A DNA stretch of 50,312 nucleotides from Candidatus Kuenenia stuttgartensis (GTDB taxonomy: Bacteria; Planctomycetota; Planctomycetia; Planctomycetales; Planctomycetaceae). Below, one piece after another: positions 42,763 through 50,312 of the stretch (positions are counted from its first letter, which is position 1; each line of letters begins with the position of its first letter). A program made the translations under genes and the position numbers. The notes below the pieces were generated by a model that did not search any database, was not told the origin of the DNA, and was given only the letters and a program-made list of their open reading frames with translations. The DNA is taken from NCBI GenBank assembly GCA_945904015.1, contig CAMDPK010000032.1:1-50312 (forward strand), in the 5' to 3' direction.

Positions 42763-42822
42763 CGTGGAGCACGTTTTCAAATGTGCTCGCCCGGTCAAGG
42801 CACGTTGAAAACGTGCCCCACG
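42763..42822. repeat. Palindromic repeat, 18-bp arms, encodes MiaA tail
   Basis: The arms 42763-42780 (cgtggagcacgttttcaa) and 42805-42822 (ttgaaaacgtgccccacg) are inverted copies with one mismatch and a 24-bp spacer. The right arm overlaps the 3' end of miaA on the minus strand, so it encodes the last residues of MiaA (VGHVFNVP), and its stop lies at 42795-42797. It may also act as a bidirectional terminator for the two convergent genes. Confidence 0.85.
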
Positions 42823-43763
42823 ACGATCGCCGCGACCTCCGCCGGTGACTCGTCACCCGTGATCGGCAATGACCGACACTCCTCCAGATTCCGAAACCAA
42901 GTGTGCTGCCGCTTCGCGAACTGGCGGGTTCGCGTCTGAATCAACTCGATCGTTTCGGCTAGCGATCGCTCGCCGCGCAGGTGTTCGATGAGTTCCTTGT
43001 AGCCCAGTGCCTGACGAGCGGTGTCGCTGAGCGGCAGCGGTTCAGAGAGCAGCGACCGCACTTCGTCGAGCCAGCCGGCGTCCAGCATCGCCTCGACCCG
43101 CTGATTGATGCGGCCGTAGAGCCACTCGCGAGGCGGCGACAACCAAACCACATTGGCCGGCCGCTGGTCGAACGGCAATGGTTCTTCGCGATGCTGCGCG
43201 GACATCGGCTGGCCGGTGAGTTCGATGACTTCGAGTGCTCGCACGACGCGCCGCAGGTCATTCGGATGCAACCGTTCCGCCGTGTTCGGATCGAGTTGCT
43301 GCAATCGGCGATGCAGAGCGTCCACGCCGTCGAGCGCGGCTTCGGATTCCAGACGTTGCCGAAGCTGGTCATTGGCGGGCGGGCCTTCAAAGACGCCTCG
43401 CAGCAGACTGCGCAGATACAGCCCAGTGCCGCCGACGAACAGCGGAGTGCCGCCGCGTGCGGTGATCTCGCGGCAAATTCGCTCCGCCGCAACGAGGTAC
43501 TCCGCGACGCTGAATTCCTGCGAAGGTTCCAAGAGGTCGAAGAGGTGGTGTGGCACTCGGAGACACTCTTCGGCCGTCGGCTTAGCGGTGCCGATGTTCA
43601 TCCGCCGGTACAACGTCATCGAATCGAGCGAGACGATCTCGATCGCCAAGCCACGCTCGGTCTGCAGCCGTTCCGCGAGTTCGAGCGCGACGGCGCTTTT
43701 CCCGCACGCAGTCGGGCCAGCCAGGAAACTGCAACGGCGAAGAAGATCGGGAGCGAATCGCAT
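42795..43763 (-). CDS. miaA: tRNA dimethylallyltransferase
   Basis: This 322-residue enzyme transfers dimethylallyl from DMAPP to A37 of tRNAs reading UNN codons. It has a Walker A GPTACGKS (16-23), DSMTLYRRMNIGTAKP, the family signature with the substrate-binding Asp, LFVGGTGLYLRSLLRGVFEG, and RLQQLDPNTAERLHPNDLRR-type segments with the tRNA-binding pattern. Length is typical (about 310). The final residues come from a palindromic repeat (see 42763), and the start ATG is preceded by a 7-bp tandem repeat rather than an obvious Shine-Dalgarno. Confidence 0.95.
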   Translation of the reverse strand: MRFAPDLLRRCSFLAGPTACGKSAVALELAERLQTERGLAIEIVSLDSMTLYRRMNIGTAKPTAEECLRVPHHLFDLLEPSQEFSVAEYLVAAERICREITARGGTPLFVGGTGLYLRSLLRGVFEGPPANDQLRQRLESEAALDGVDALHRRLQQLDPNTAERLHPNDLRRVVRALEVIELTGQPMSAQHREEPLPFDQRPANVVWLSPPREWLYGRINQRVEAMLDAGWLDEVRSLLSEPLPLSDTARQALGYKELIEHLRGERSLAETIELIQTRTRQFAKRQHTWFRNLEECRSLPITGDESPAEVAAIVVGHVFNVP

Positions 43764-43765
43764 GG

Positions 43766-43800
43766 GTCAGTGGTCAGTGGTCGGTGGTCAGTGGTCAGTG
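43766..43800. repeat. Tandem repeat of 7 bp, five units
   Basis: gtcagtg repeated five times (one unit gtcggtg) lies immediately upstream of the miaA start on the minus strand. Related caactga units follow near 43818. Such short repeats are common in planctomycete intergenic DNA; here it occupies the usual ribosome-binding position of miaA, so leadered expression is questionable. Confidence 0.75.
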
Positions 43801-43895
43801 GCGAGAGAATCCACAAACAACTGACAACTGGCAACTGACAAACGATCGCCAGACCGGATATCTTCCGCCATCAGTTTGACAGCCGGAGCGTATTT

Positions 43896-44357
43896 ATGGC
43901 CGTGTTCGAAGCGAGCGTGGAATTGGCGTGTTCGCCCGAAGTAGCATTCGAGTTTTTAGCTCAGCCGGAGAACATTCGGCTCATCACACCGTCGTCCGTG
44001 ATGCTCGTATTCGATGCCGCGCCGCAGCGGCTGTCGCTGGGGGCGCGGATGGAATTCCGCGTGCAGGCTTACGGCGTCGTGCGTACTGCCGTGCATGACG
44101 TGACGGTCTGGGATGAACCGCGAAGATTCGTCGAACGGCAAGTCGAAGGGCCGCTGGGATCGTGGGAACACGAGCATCTCTTCGAGCCGAATTCGACGGG
44201 CAGTCGTGTGACGGATCGCATCACGTTCACGCCGCCGGGCGGGATACTCGGTCTGCTCATCAACGAACGGAAGATTCGCGAGGCGCTCGACGACGGATTC
44301 GGACATCGGCATCACGAACTAGAAAAGCGGTTCGGCACTCCATCGGGAGCAGTCTGA
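43896..44357 (+). CDS. SRPBCC-fold (polyketide cyclase-like) protein
   Basis: This 153-residue protein has the START/SRPBCC pattern MAVFEASVELACSPEVAFEF, LAQPENIRLITPSS, EMEFRVQAYGVVRTAVHD with VERQVEGPLGSWEHEHLFEP, and the C-terminal helix LLINERKIREALDDGFGHRH. The fold binds hydrophobic ligands; the ligand is unknown. Its stop codon overlaps the start of the next gene by 1 base (44357), so the two are coupled. Confidence 0.75.
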   Translation: MAVFEASVELACSPEVAFEFLAQPENIRLITPSSVMLVFDAAPQRLSLGARMEFRVQAYGVVRTAVHDVTVWDEPRRFVERQVEGPLGSWEHEHLFEPNSTGSRVTDRITFTPPGGILGLLINERKIREALDDGFGHRHHELEKRFGTPSGAV

Positions 44358-44617
44358 TGTCCGAGCGACCTTCCGACGACCAACGCAATTCCGCGACCTT
44401 CGCCGCGCTGGCGATGTTGCTGCTGATCTCCGCAGGGATATTGGGGCTGGTGGCGTTTGTGTTGCCGCAAGTGTTGTGGATGGTCGTGATCGCGATCGGC
44501 CTGGGGCTGAGCGTGGTTCTGCACTACTTCATCTGGGGACGCTGGCTGACGGCGATGCTGCGAGACGAAGAGAATTCGCAACAACAGAAGCCGAGCGAAA
44601 AATCCCATCACGAATGA
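44357..44617 (+). CDS. Small membrane protein
   Basis: I start at ATG 44357, inside the TGA of the preceding gene; the frame continues upstream but not as coding. The 86-residue protein has two membrane helices (AALAMLLLISAGILGLVAFV and LWMVVIAIGLGLSVVLHYFI) and a basic/Ser-Gln-rich tail. Function unknown. Translationally coupled to the SRPBCC gene. Confidence 0.65.
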   Translation: MSERPSDDQRNSATFAALAMLLLISAGILGLVAFVLPQVLWMVVIAIGLGLSVVLHYFIWGRWLTAMLRDEENSQQQKPSEKSHHE

Positions 44618-44657
44618 GCCAACCCGTTCGACTTGCGATGGCGACGCAGAAACGAAA

Positions 44658-44695
44658 AGACGCTGTCTCCCAAGCGTGCTTCGGAAACAGCGTCT
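44658..44695. terminator. Hairpin terminator, probably bidirectional
   Basis: agacgctgt at 44658-44666 pairs with acagcgtct at 44687-44695 (9-bp stem). It lies between the small membrane gene (+) ending at 44617 and glnB (-) ending at 44722, a typical place for a shared terminator. An A/T tail is present only weakly. Confidence 0.55.
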
Positions 44696-44721
44696 GTCGA
44701 TGATTGCTGGATGCGAGCCAA

Positions 44722-45144
<423 letters not shown>

Positions 45145-45198
45145 TTATGAGAACGCAGCGGGATGACTTCCGCAAGCGGCGATTCAGCCGCGACTTGG

Positions 45199-46626
45199 TT
45201 AGTACGAGATGATGTAGCCTTCCTCCCCATGCTGGCTGAGGTCGAGCCCTTGAATCTCGTCCTCTTGGCTGGCTCGCAGGCCCACCAAGGCATCGACCAC
45301 CTTGAGAATGATGAACGTGCCGACGACGGCCAACGCCAATGCGGTTCCGGCTGCGACGACTTGATTGATCAACTGCTGCGAGTTTCCCTCGATCAGTCCG
45401 CCCTTCCCTTCACCGGCGATCTCGGCACTGGAAAAGACGCCGGTCAGCAAGGCTCCCGCCAAGCCGCCGACGCCGTGGACACCAAAGGCGTCCAGTGAGT
45501 CGTCGTAACCAAACTTGGACTTAATCGTGGTACAAGCGAAGTAGCAGACGATGCCCGCAGCGACGCCCAAAATCATGCCCGATGTCGGAGTCACATAGCC
45601 GGCGGCCGGGGTCACACAAACCAAACCGGCCACGCACCCCGAGCACGCTCCCAGAATGCTGGGCTTGCCCCGTTTGAACCATTCGATGCCGGCCCAGGTC
45701 AACGTTCCCGTGGCCGCCGCCATGTGCGTCGCGACAAACGCCGAGACCGCTGCGGCATTCGCCGCTCCCGCGCTGCCGGCGTTGAATCCAAACCAACCAA
45801 CCCACAGCATCGTCGCGCCGATGAACGTGTAGGTCAGATTGTGCGGAGGCATCGGCTCCTGTCCGAAGCCCAGACGTTTGCCCAACATGATGGCGCACAG
45901 CAGAGCCGACACTCCCGAAATCAAATGCACCACCGTGCCACCCGCAAAGTCCAATGCGCCGAACTTCGCGCCCGCGTTGGCATGGTTGAACATGCCGTCT
46001 GCCGCCCACACCCAGTGAGCCACCGGGCAATAAATCAAAAGCCCCCACAGCGCGCAGAACAAAACCATTGCGCTGAACTTCATGCGTTCAGCGAACGCAC
46101 CGCAAATCAATCCGGGAGTGATGATGAAAAACATCATCTGATAGACCATGAACAACAAATCCGGAATCGTCAATTTGTGAATGTCGGTCAGACCGCCTGG
46201 GCTCAGTCTCACACCATTGAGCATGACCTTGTTGAATCCACCGACGAAGCCGCCAGCGATGCTGCTGTCGAAGGCCAAGCTGTAGCCGACAACCACCCAT
46301 AGCGTGGACATCAAACCCATCAAAATGATGCACTGCATCATGACGCCCAGGATGTTTTTCTTGCGAACCAGCCCGCCGTAAAACAGAGCCAAGCCGGGGG
46401 CCGTCATCATGAGCACCAAGGCGGACGACACCAGCATCCAAGCAGTGTCCCCCGAGTTAATTTCAGGAGCGGCCGCTGGTGCGGTCGCGGCAGGTTGCAC
46501 GACTGGGCCAGCCATCGGTGCCTCCGGCGGAGCCACTGCGGCAGCCTCCTGAGAAAACGAAACTCCACTCGTCACGAGCAACAACATGCTCGCCAAGAAC
46601 CAACGGACAATGACCTGAGTTTTCAT
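45199..46626 (-). CDS. amt: Ammonium transporter Amt
   Basis: This 475-residue protein has an N-terminal signal-like helix then an Ala/Pro linker, followed by the Amt fold with about eleven membrane helices. Recognisable segments are AWMLVSSALVLMMTAPGLAL, FYGGLVRKKNILGVMMQCI, GTVVHLISGVSALLCAIMLG and TFIGATMLWVGWFGFNAGS. DSLDAFGVHGVGGLAGALL has the twin-histidine region. It carries ammonium/ammonia across the inner membrane, trapped by downstream assimilation; GlnB gates it. Cotranscribed with glnB. The N-terminal extension is a typical feature of some Amt proteins. Confidence 0.95.
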   Translation of the reverse strand: MKTQVIVRWFLASMLLLVTSGVSFSQEAAAVAPPEAPMAGPVVQPAATAPAAAPEINSGDTAWMLVSSALVLMMTAPGLALFYGGLVRKKNILGVMMQCIILMGLMSTLWVVVGYSLAFDSSIAGGFVGGFNKVMLNGVRLSPGGLTDIHKLTIPDLLFMVYQMMFFIITPGLICGAFAERMKFSAMVLFCALWGLLIYCPVAHWVWAADGMFNHANAGAKFGALDFAGGTVVHLISGVSALLCAIMLGKRLGFGQEPMPPHNLTYTFIGATMLWVGWFGFNAGSAGAANAAAVSAFVATHMAAATGTLTWAGIEWFKRGKPSILGACSGCVAGLVCVTPAAGYVTPTSGMILGVAAGIVCYFACTTIKSKFGYDDSLDAFGVHGVGGLAGALLTGVFSSAEIAGEGKGGLIEGNSQQLINQVVAAGTALALAVVGTFIILKVVDALVGLRASQEDEIQGLDLSQHGEEGYIISY

Positions 46627-46752
46627 GTGCGTCTAACCTCCTTCGTGTGGTGTGTGATGGGCGCGTCACGCACTGAGCTTGTCGCTCACAGTTATCGAGT
46701 CGCGGCTTCGCCTCGGTGGCGATGGAACCGGCCTCGGCATCAGAGTATCTTT

Positions 46753-46768
46753 TGCCGCGACGATGCCA
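46753..46768 (-). promoter_or_regulatory. Possible sigma-54-like promoter of amt-glnB
   Basis: On the minus strand tggcatcgtcgcggca shows the GG at -24 and GC at -12 spacing of sigma-54 promoters (consensus TGGCAC-N5-TTGCA), with the -12 half weak. It lies about 127 bp upstream of amt, a plausible distance, and nitrogen genes are classical sigma-54 targets. Only a hint. Confidence 0.25.
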
Positions 46769-46835
46769 ATGCTGGCGGTCGTTGGAAACAATCGAGTTGT
46801 GATTTTTTTCGAAAGTTCGTCCGAGGGTCGTCACG

Positions 46836-47099
46836 ATGTCAGACTTGCCGCTGAGCGACGAAACTCCGCCGGAACGCGGATCGGCGTCCGTGACGCCGGT
46901 CGTGATGTTGGCGTACGCAGCGGCCGGAGTTTATTTGGCGGTGCTTGTCTCACTGATCTTTGACGAGGTCGTCTTCAGAACGTTTATTCTCTCGCGGACA
47001 TTCCCGCAGTTGGAGACTCCGGTGAGGATTCTCTATTTCCCGTTCATGTGCATCGGATATTGGGTCGGCTTGTCACCTTGGAGTCCACCGAACTTCTGA
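46836..47099 (+). CDS. Small hypothetical membrane protein
   Basis: This 87-residue protein (MSDLPLSDETPPERGSASVT) has a hydrophobic core VVMLAYAAAGVYLAVLVSLI and a second segment near VRILYFPFMCIGYWVGL. GAGGG precedes the ATG. No family recognised. It may be cotranscribed with the prepilin peptidase gene, which starts 28 bp later. Confidence 0.55.
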   Translation: MSDLPLSDETPPERGSASVTPVVMLAYAAAGVYLAVLVSLIFDEVVFRTFILSRTFPQLETPVRILYFPFMCIGYWVGLSPWSPPNF

Positions 47100-47127
47100 T
47101 TGGCCGCTACGAAAGGTTGAGAATCCT

Positions 47128-48111
47128 GTGTCGTTGGACCCGAGTCGCTCGTTTTTTCATGTCAACACGACCGAAGCTTGGCTGCTGACAGGAGCCGCGT
47201 TGCTGGTGGGTTTGGGAATTGGGTTGCTCGTCGCCCGCTGGGCCAACCGCATGTGCGAGACACCACCGCGCCGCGGCGAGACGACCGTCACGGCCGTGCT
47301 CACCGCCGGCCTGTTCGCGTTGGCCACCTTCGTCATCGTGTTTCTGGAAGCTCAGCGAGTCAGCGAGGTCCAGCCGGACGTGTGGTGGAGATTCGGCCGA
47401 TGGGCCGCTCATCTCGGATTGCTCACGCTGCTGATCGCGGCCACGGCAACCGACCTGCGGGATTACATCATCCCAGATCAAATCACGATTCCGGGTGTCA
47501 TTTTCGGAGTGCTCTTGGCAACCGTGTCCGGGGACAGCCAGCTCATTCACATCTGGGTCGACTGGAATCATCCGCTCGTCACATTGCAGGGACCGGAAAT
47601 TCCACAATGGCTGCAACAGCATCCGCACTGGCATGGTCTCTCCTGGAGTTTGACCGGCGCGGCGACCGGTGCCGGAGTGACGTGGCTTGCGCGAGGCATC
47701 TCGTCCGCTGTTCTGGGCCAAGAAGCGATGGGATTCGGAGACGTCACGCTGATGGGGATGATCGGCAGCTTTCTGGGATGGCAGCCGATGCTGTTCGTGT
47801 TTTTGCTCGCGCCATTTTGCGGGCTGATCGTCGGCGTGACGGTGAAGTCCTTATTGAATCGACCGTATGTGCCGTACGGTCCGTACCTCAGCGCGGCGGC
47901 ATTTTTGGTGATGCTCAGTTGGAAGTGGATTTGGTCTTGGGAGCCGACTCCGCGCGTCTCGATCCGCAAATTGTTCGGCGATCTGCCGAGCGTGGCGATC
48001 CTGGCCGGAGCGTCGCTCGTGCTGCTGCTTGTTTTGCTGGGAATTGTGCGCTGGTGGCGCGGCGGTCCGCGCGAGTCACACCAGCCCGACGCGCCAGCGA
48101 GGGATTCATAA
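47128..48111 (+). CDS. Prepilin peptidase-like A24 protease
   Basis: This 327-residue multi-span protein starts with GTG (no ATG fits; GAAAGG upstream). It has ATATDLRDYIIPDQITIPGV, the first active-site Asp of the A24 aspartyl protease family, and MGFGDVTLMGMIGSFLGW, the second (GxGD). Together these are the type IV prepilin peptidase signature. The family cleaves pilin leaders and may methylate the new N-terminus. The pilin-like protein at 41788 is a plausible substrate. The last nine residues (QPDAPARDS) come from a palindromic repeat. Confidence 0.85.
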   Translation: MSLDPSRSFFHVNTTEAWLLTGAALLVGLGIGLLVARWANRMCETPPRRGETTVTAVLTAGLFALATFVIVFLEAQRVSEVQPDVWWRFGRWAAHLGLLTLLIAATATDLRDYIIPDQITIPGVIFGVLLATVSGDSQLIHIWVDWNHPLVTLQGPEIPQWLQQHPHWHGLSWSLTGAATGAGVTWLARGISSAVLGQEAMGFGDVTLMGMIGSFLGWQPMLFVFLLAPFCGLIVGVTVKSLLNRPYVPYGPYLSAAAFLVMLSWKWIWSWEPTPRVSIRKLFGDLPSVAILAGASLVLLLVLLGIVRWWRGGPRESHQPDAPARDS

Positions 48112-48135
48112 AACCCCTCGCTGGCGCGTCGGGCT
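48083..48135. repeat. Perfect palindromic repeat, 21-bp arms, encodes protein tail
   Basis: The arms 48083-48103 (agcccgacgcgccagcgagg g) and 48115-48135 are exact inverted copies over 21 bp with an 11-bp spacer. The left arm encodes the last residues and the spacer contains the stop (taa) of the prepilin peptidase gene. The right arm reaches the stop of the Sua5-like gene. It may serve as a terminator for the two convergent genes. Confidence 0.9.
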
Positions 48136-49096
48136 AGTGGGCGGCTCGCGTCAACCGGTCGTTCAGCGCGCGACCGAGGCCGTGATTCGGAAATGGCATT
48201 GTCACGATTTGTTCGACATGGGCGGCGTCGAGCCGTCGCAAGGCCGCGAAAAAGTTCGCCGCTGCTGCGGTCAGATCGCCGTTGGCCGACAAAACTTCGA
48301 CCGCAGCAAAACGGCTGGCCGCCGGATGCGGTTGCAAGATCAACAGCCCGCATCGCGCAGGTGCGGTGACTCGCGACAAGTCTTCGACGATCACCAGCGG
48401 CGTGCGCGGAGCGTAATGCTGCGGGAGCATCCCCGGAGACAGAGCCGCTGCCTGATCCGATGTCGTCTCGCGCGACGGCAACGCGACGGGACTGATGACC
48501 GATTCGATCTCTTCCAACGGCACTCCGCCGGGGCGAAGCAAAACGGCTCGGTCAGATTCCAGCAGCAAGACCGTCGATTCGACGCCGACCGAGCACGGCC
48601 CGCCATCCAGCAGATAGTCGATCTGATCGCCCAGCCGTTCCGCGACATGCTCGGCGCAAGTCGGGCTGAGCTGACCGAACAAGTTCGCGCTGGGCGCGGC
48701 GACCGGCACATCCGCGAGCCGCAGCAGTTCGAGAGCCAGCGGATGCGCCGGCATCCGCACGGCGACGCTCGGCAGGCCGGACGTCACGAGGTCGGGAACC
48801 AACTCCGTCTTCGGTAGCACGAGCGTCAATGGTCCCGGCCAGAACCGCGCAGCGAGACGTTCCGCCGCTTCCGGCCACGACGCCACGAGCCGAGGCAGCC
48901 AGGACCGATCCGCGATGTGAACGATCAGCGGATCGAAGTGCGGCCGGTTCTTCACCGCGAAGACCCGCGCGACCGCGTTGACATCCAGCGCGTTGGCTCC
49001 GAGGCCGTACACCGTCTCGGTCGCGAAGCTGACGAGCTTCCCCTCGCGCAGCAACCGGGCAGCAAGTGCGACATCAACTCCGACCGGACAACTCAT
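48134..49096 (-). CDS. Sua5-type threonylcarbamoyl-AMP synthase
   Basis: I start at ATG 49096 (MSCPVGVDVALAARLL); the longer frame looks like upstream noise. The 320-residue enzyme makes threonylcarbamoyl-AMP from Thr, bicarbonate and ATP, the first step of t6A37 in tRNAs. Motifs are SFATETVYGLGANALD, KNRPHFDPLIVHIADRSWL with the Lys-Arg pair, PGPLTLVLPKTELV, and SAN in VPVAAPSANLFGQLSPT. A C-terminal Sua5-domain segment follows (LRPGGVPLEEIESVISPV, LLSPGMLPQHYAPRTPLVIV). This matches the long Sua5 form rather than short TsaC. Confidence 0.9.
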   Translation of the reverse strand: MSCPVGVDVALAARLLREGKLVSFATETVYGLGANALDVNAVARVFAVKNRPHFDPLIVHIADRSWLPRLVASWPEAAERLAARFWPGPLTLVLPKTELVPDLVTSGLPSVAVRMPAHPLALELLRLADVPVAAPSANLFGQLSPTCAEHVAERLGDQIDYLLDGGPCSVGVESTVLLLESDRAVLLRPGGVPLEEIESVISPVALPSRETTSDQAAALSPGMLPQHYAPRTPLVIVEDLSRVTAPARCGLLILQPHPAASRFAAVEVLSANGDLTAAAANFFAALRRLDAAHVEQIVTMPFPNHGLGRALNDRLTRAAH

Positions 49097-49184
49097 TGTG
49101 CTCAACCTCGCGCGGACTTTCCCGCAACCCAACAGGCGAGCCGGGCGGCGGCCCAATGGCACTTACTTTAGGCACGCATCGCAG

Positions 49185-49255
49185 ATCAGCCGGAACGCGC
49201 TAGCGTCCGGTTCTCGACGATCTCATTAACCGGACGCTAGCGCGTTCCGGCTGAT
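49185..49255. repeat. Perfect palindromic repeat, 28-bp arms
   Basis: The left arm 49185-49212 (with ggaacgcgctagcgtccgg) and right arm 49228-49255 (with ccggacgctagcgcgttcc) are exact reverse complements over 28 bp with a 15-bp spacer. It sits in the gap between the divergent Sua5 and sigma-factor genes, so it may influence their promoters. Confidence 0.95.
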
Positions 49256-49346
49256 GACCTAAAGGCTGACGCCGTCCGGCTCGCCTGCGCCTCACTTTGG
49301 GCGTATGTGAGTTATGCTACTGCCGCCTCACGGGAGCGGAAGGCCG

Positions 49347-50063
49347 ATGGATCACTTTGAAAGCACGCAGTGGAGTCTGGTAATCGCGGCGGCTCAGCGA
49401 GTCTCGCCGGAGGCTCAGCAGGCGTTGTCGGAACTGTGTCGCAAGTATTGGCTGCCGCTGTACGGCTTCGTGCGTCGCCGAGTCCCCGATTTGCACGAGG
49501 CTCAAGACCTGACGCAAGAGTTCTTCTGCCGAATGCTCGACCGCAACTTGTTCGCCGCCGCTCGGCCGGAGCGTGGTCGCTTCCGAGCGTTCCTGCTGAC
49601 CTCGTTGAAACACTTCCTCGCCAACGAATGGGAGAAGGCCAGAGCCGAGAAACGTGGCGGCGGCCAAGTTCCCTTCGCCCTCGATTTCGCGGACGGCGAA
49701 TCGCGACTCAGCCACGTCGCGTCGCACAATGACACACCCGAACGGCAGTTCGACCGCCAGTGGGCGACCGCACTGCTCGATCAAGTGTTGGCTCGCCTGC
49801 GAGCGGAGTTTCGCGAGGCCGGCAAAAAAACGCAGTTCGAGCAGCTCAAGGAATTCCTTGCCGGCGGTCGCGATCAGCCCGACGGCTACGCGCGAGCCGG
49901 CGAGTCGCTGAGCATGTCGGCCGAAGCCGTCAAAGTCGCCGCCCACCGGATGCGGCAGCGGTATCGAGAACTGCTGCGGAACGAGATCGCTCAGACGGTC
50001 GCACAATCCGGCGACGTCGACGACGAGATCCGCGACCTGTTCCAAATCCTCGCAGCCCGTTGA
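49347..50063 (+). CDS. Planctomycete-type sigma-70-family (ECF-like) sigma factor
   Basis: I start at ATG 49347, with GGAAGG a few bases upstream (the longer form begins at 49314). The 238-residue protein has region 2 (STQWSLVIAAAQRVSPEAQQ, ALSELCRKYWLPLYGFVRRR, DLHEAQDLTQEFFCRMLDRN) and region 4-like RYRELLRNEIAQTVAQSGD. The intervening SLKHFLANEWEKARAEKRGG is typical of a planctomycete sigma/ECF group. No anti-sigma gene is adjacent, so its regulation is not evident here. Confidence 0.85.
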   Translation: MDHFESTQWSLVIAAAQRVSPEAQQALSELCRKYWLPLYGFVRRRVPDLHEAQDLTQEFFCRMLDRNLFAAARPERGRFRAFLLTSLKHFLANEWEKARAEKRGGGQVPFALDFADGESRLSHVASHNDTPERQFDRQWATALLDQVLARLRAEFREAGKKTQFEQLKEFLAGGRDQPDGYARAGESLSMSAEAVKVAAHRMRQRYRELLRNEIAQTVAQSGDVDDEIRDLFQILAAR

Positions 50064-50076
50064 AAAAGACCCCACC

Positions 50077-50170
50077 GAGCTTGTCTCGGTGGCTCGCGGG
50101 CCCTTGCACTACGTCGATGTTGAAAACAATTCGCGTAGTGCAGACGCCTGAAAACCACCGAGACAAGCTC
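50077..50170. repeat. Nested palindromic repeat, possible terminator
   Basis: Outer arms gagcttgtctcggtgg (50077-50092) and ccaccgagacaagctc (50155-50170) are inverted copies of 16 bp. Inside, gcactacg and cgtagtgc form a second inverted pair. The left arm itself folds as ccaccgag-cttgt-ctcggtgg. It lies 14 bp after the sigma-factor stop, so it can terminate that transcript. Confidence 0.8.
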
Positions 50171-50186
50171 ATTGGTATCTACACAA

Positions 50187-50312
50187 CTATCCGCACTTGA
50201 GGATGGGGAATGGTAGCGAGACATCACAAACGAGTTGTTTGAGGTCACTGAGATCATGGTGTTCGAGATATTCCAGCATCGTCAACACAACGCACAGTCC
50301 GGCCAGCAATGC
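50187..50312 (-). CDS. Partial gene at window edge
   Basis: Forty-one codons run from the window edge to a TAG at 50187-50189, reading ALLAGLCVVLTMLEYLEHHD, LSDLKQLVCDVSLPFPILKC. Its start lies beyond the window. Coding character looks real (clean frame, helical, ends cleanly). Family not recognised; possibly a transposase tail, which is only a guess. Confidence 0.45.
   Translation of the reverse strand, partial: ALLAGLCVVLTMLEYLEHHDLSDLKQLVCDVSLPFPILKCG

Overview
The window looks like a chromosomal segment of a planctomycete (Planctomycetota; Pirellula/Planctomycetes-type). The grounds are a cluster of formylglycine sulfatases with exported uncharacterised neighbours, DUF1571, YdjY-like, FG-GAP and neutral-ceramidase-like secreted proteins, a planctomycete-style sigma factor, and many unrelated short palindromic repeats. 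Species cannot be assigned from the sequence alone.

Layout. (1) 1-11.6 kb is a secreted catabolic region: a PQQ-like beta-propeller protein cut by the window edge, a five-bladed-propeller glycosidase-like protein, an M23 peptidase with PKD domain, a DUF6817 protein, a Gfo/Idh/MocA oxidoreductase and three sulfatases (one divergent from a tandem pair). Together they suggest breakdown of sulfated polysaccharide. (2) 11.6-25.6 kb is accessory DNA. It holds a minus-strand operon of unrecognised genes including two tandem paralogues, a replication-initiator-like gene with iteron-like repeats upstream, a frameshift-riddled minus-strand tract, and a ribbon-helix-helix-like protein. It also holds a two-gene plus-strand operon that couples a degenerate SF2-helicase-like protein to a group-II-like reverse transcriptase with an altered YLDN active site. 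This pair is the best candidate here for an undescribed system. (3) 26.0-27.7 kb is an excisionase/tyrosine-integrase module next to a broken tRNA-Arg(ACG). (4) 27.7-32.9 kb is a graveyard: a RAYT (REP-associated tyrosine transposase), two toxin-antitoxin modules (one toxin truncated), a 376-bp IS66 remnant, a DTW-domain fragment, and a DUF4062 gene cut by a palindrome. (5) 33-50.3 kb is ordinary chromosome: secreted planctomycete proteins, nucleoside hydrolase, a pilin-like gene, miaA, the amt-glnB nitrogen operon, a type IV prepilin peptidase, a Sua5-type threonylcarbamoyl-AMP synthase and a sigma factor.

A recurring theme is palindromic repeats of several unrelated sequence families. Some invade genes: one encodes part of a sulfatase signal peptide, and two others supply the last codons and stop of MiaA and of the prepilin peptidase. 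All calls come from reading the sequence; no database search was possible.
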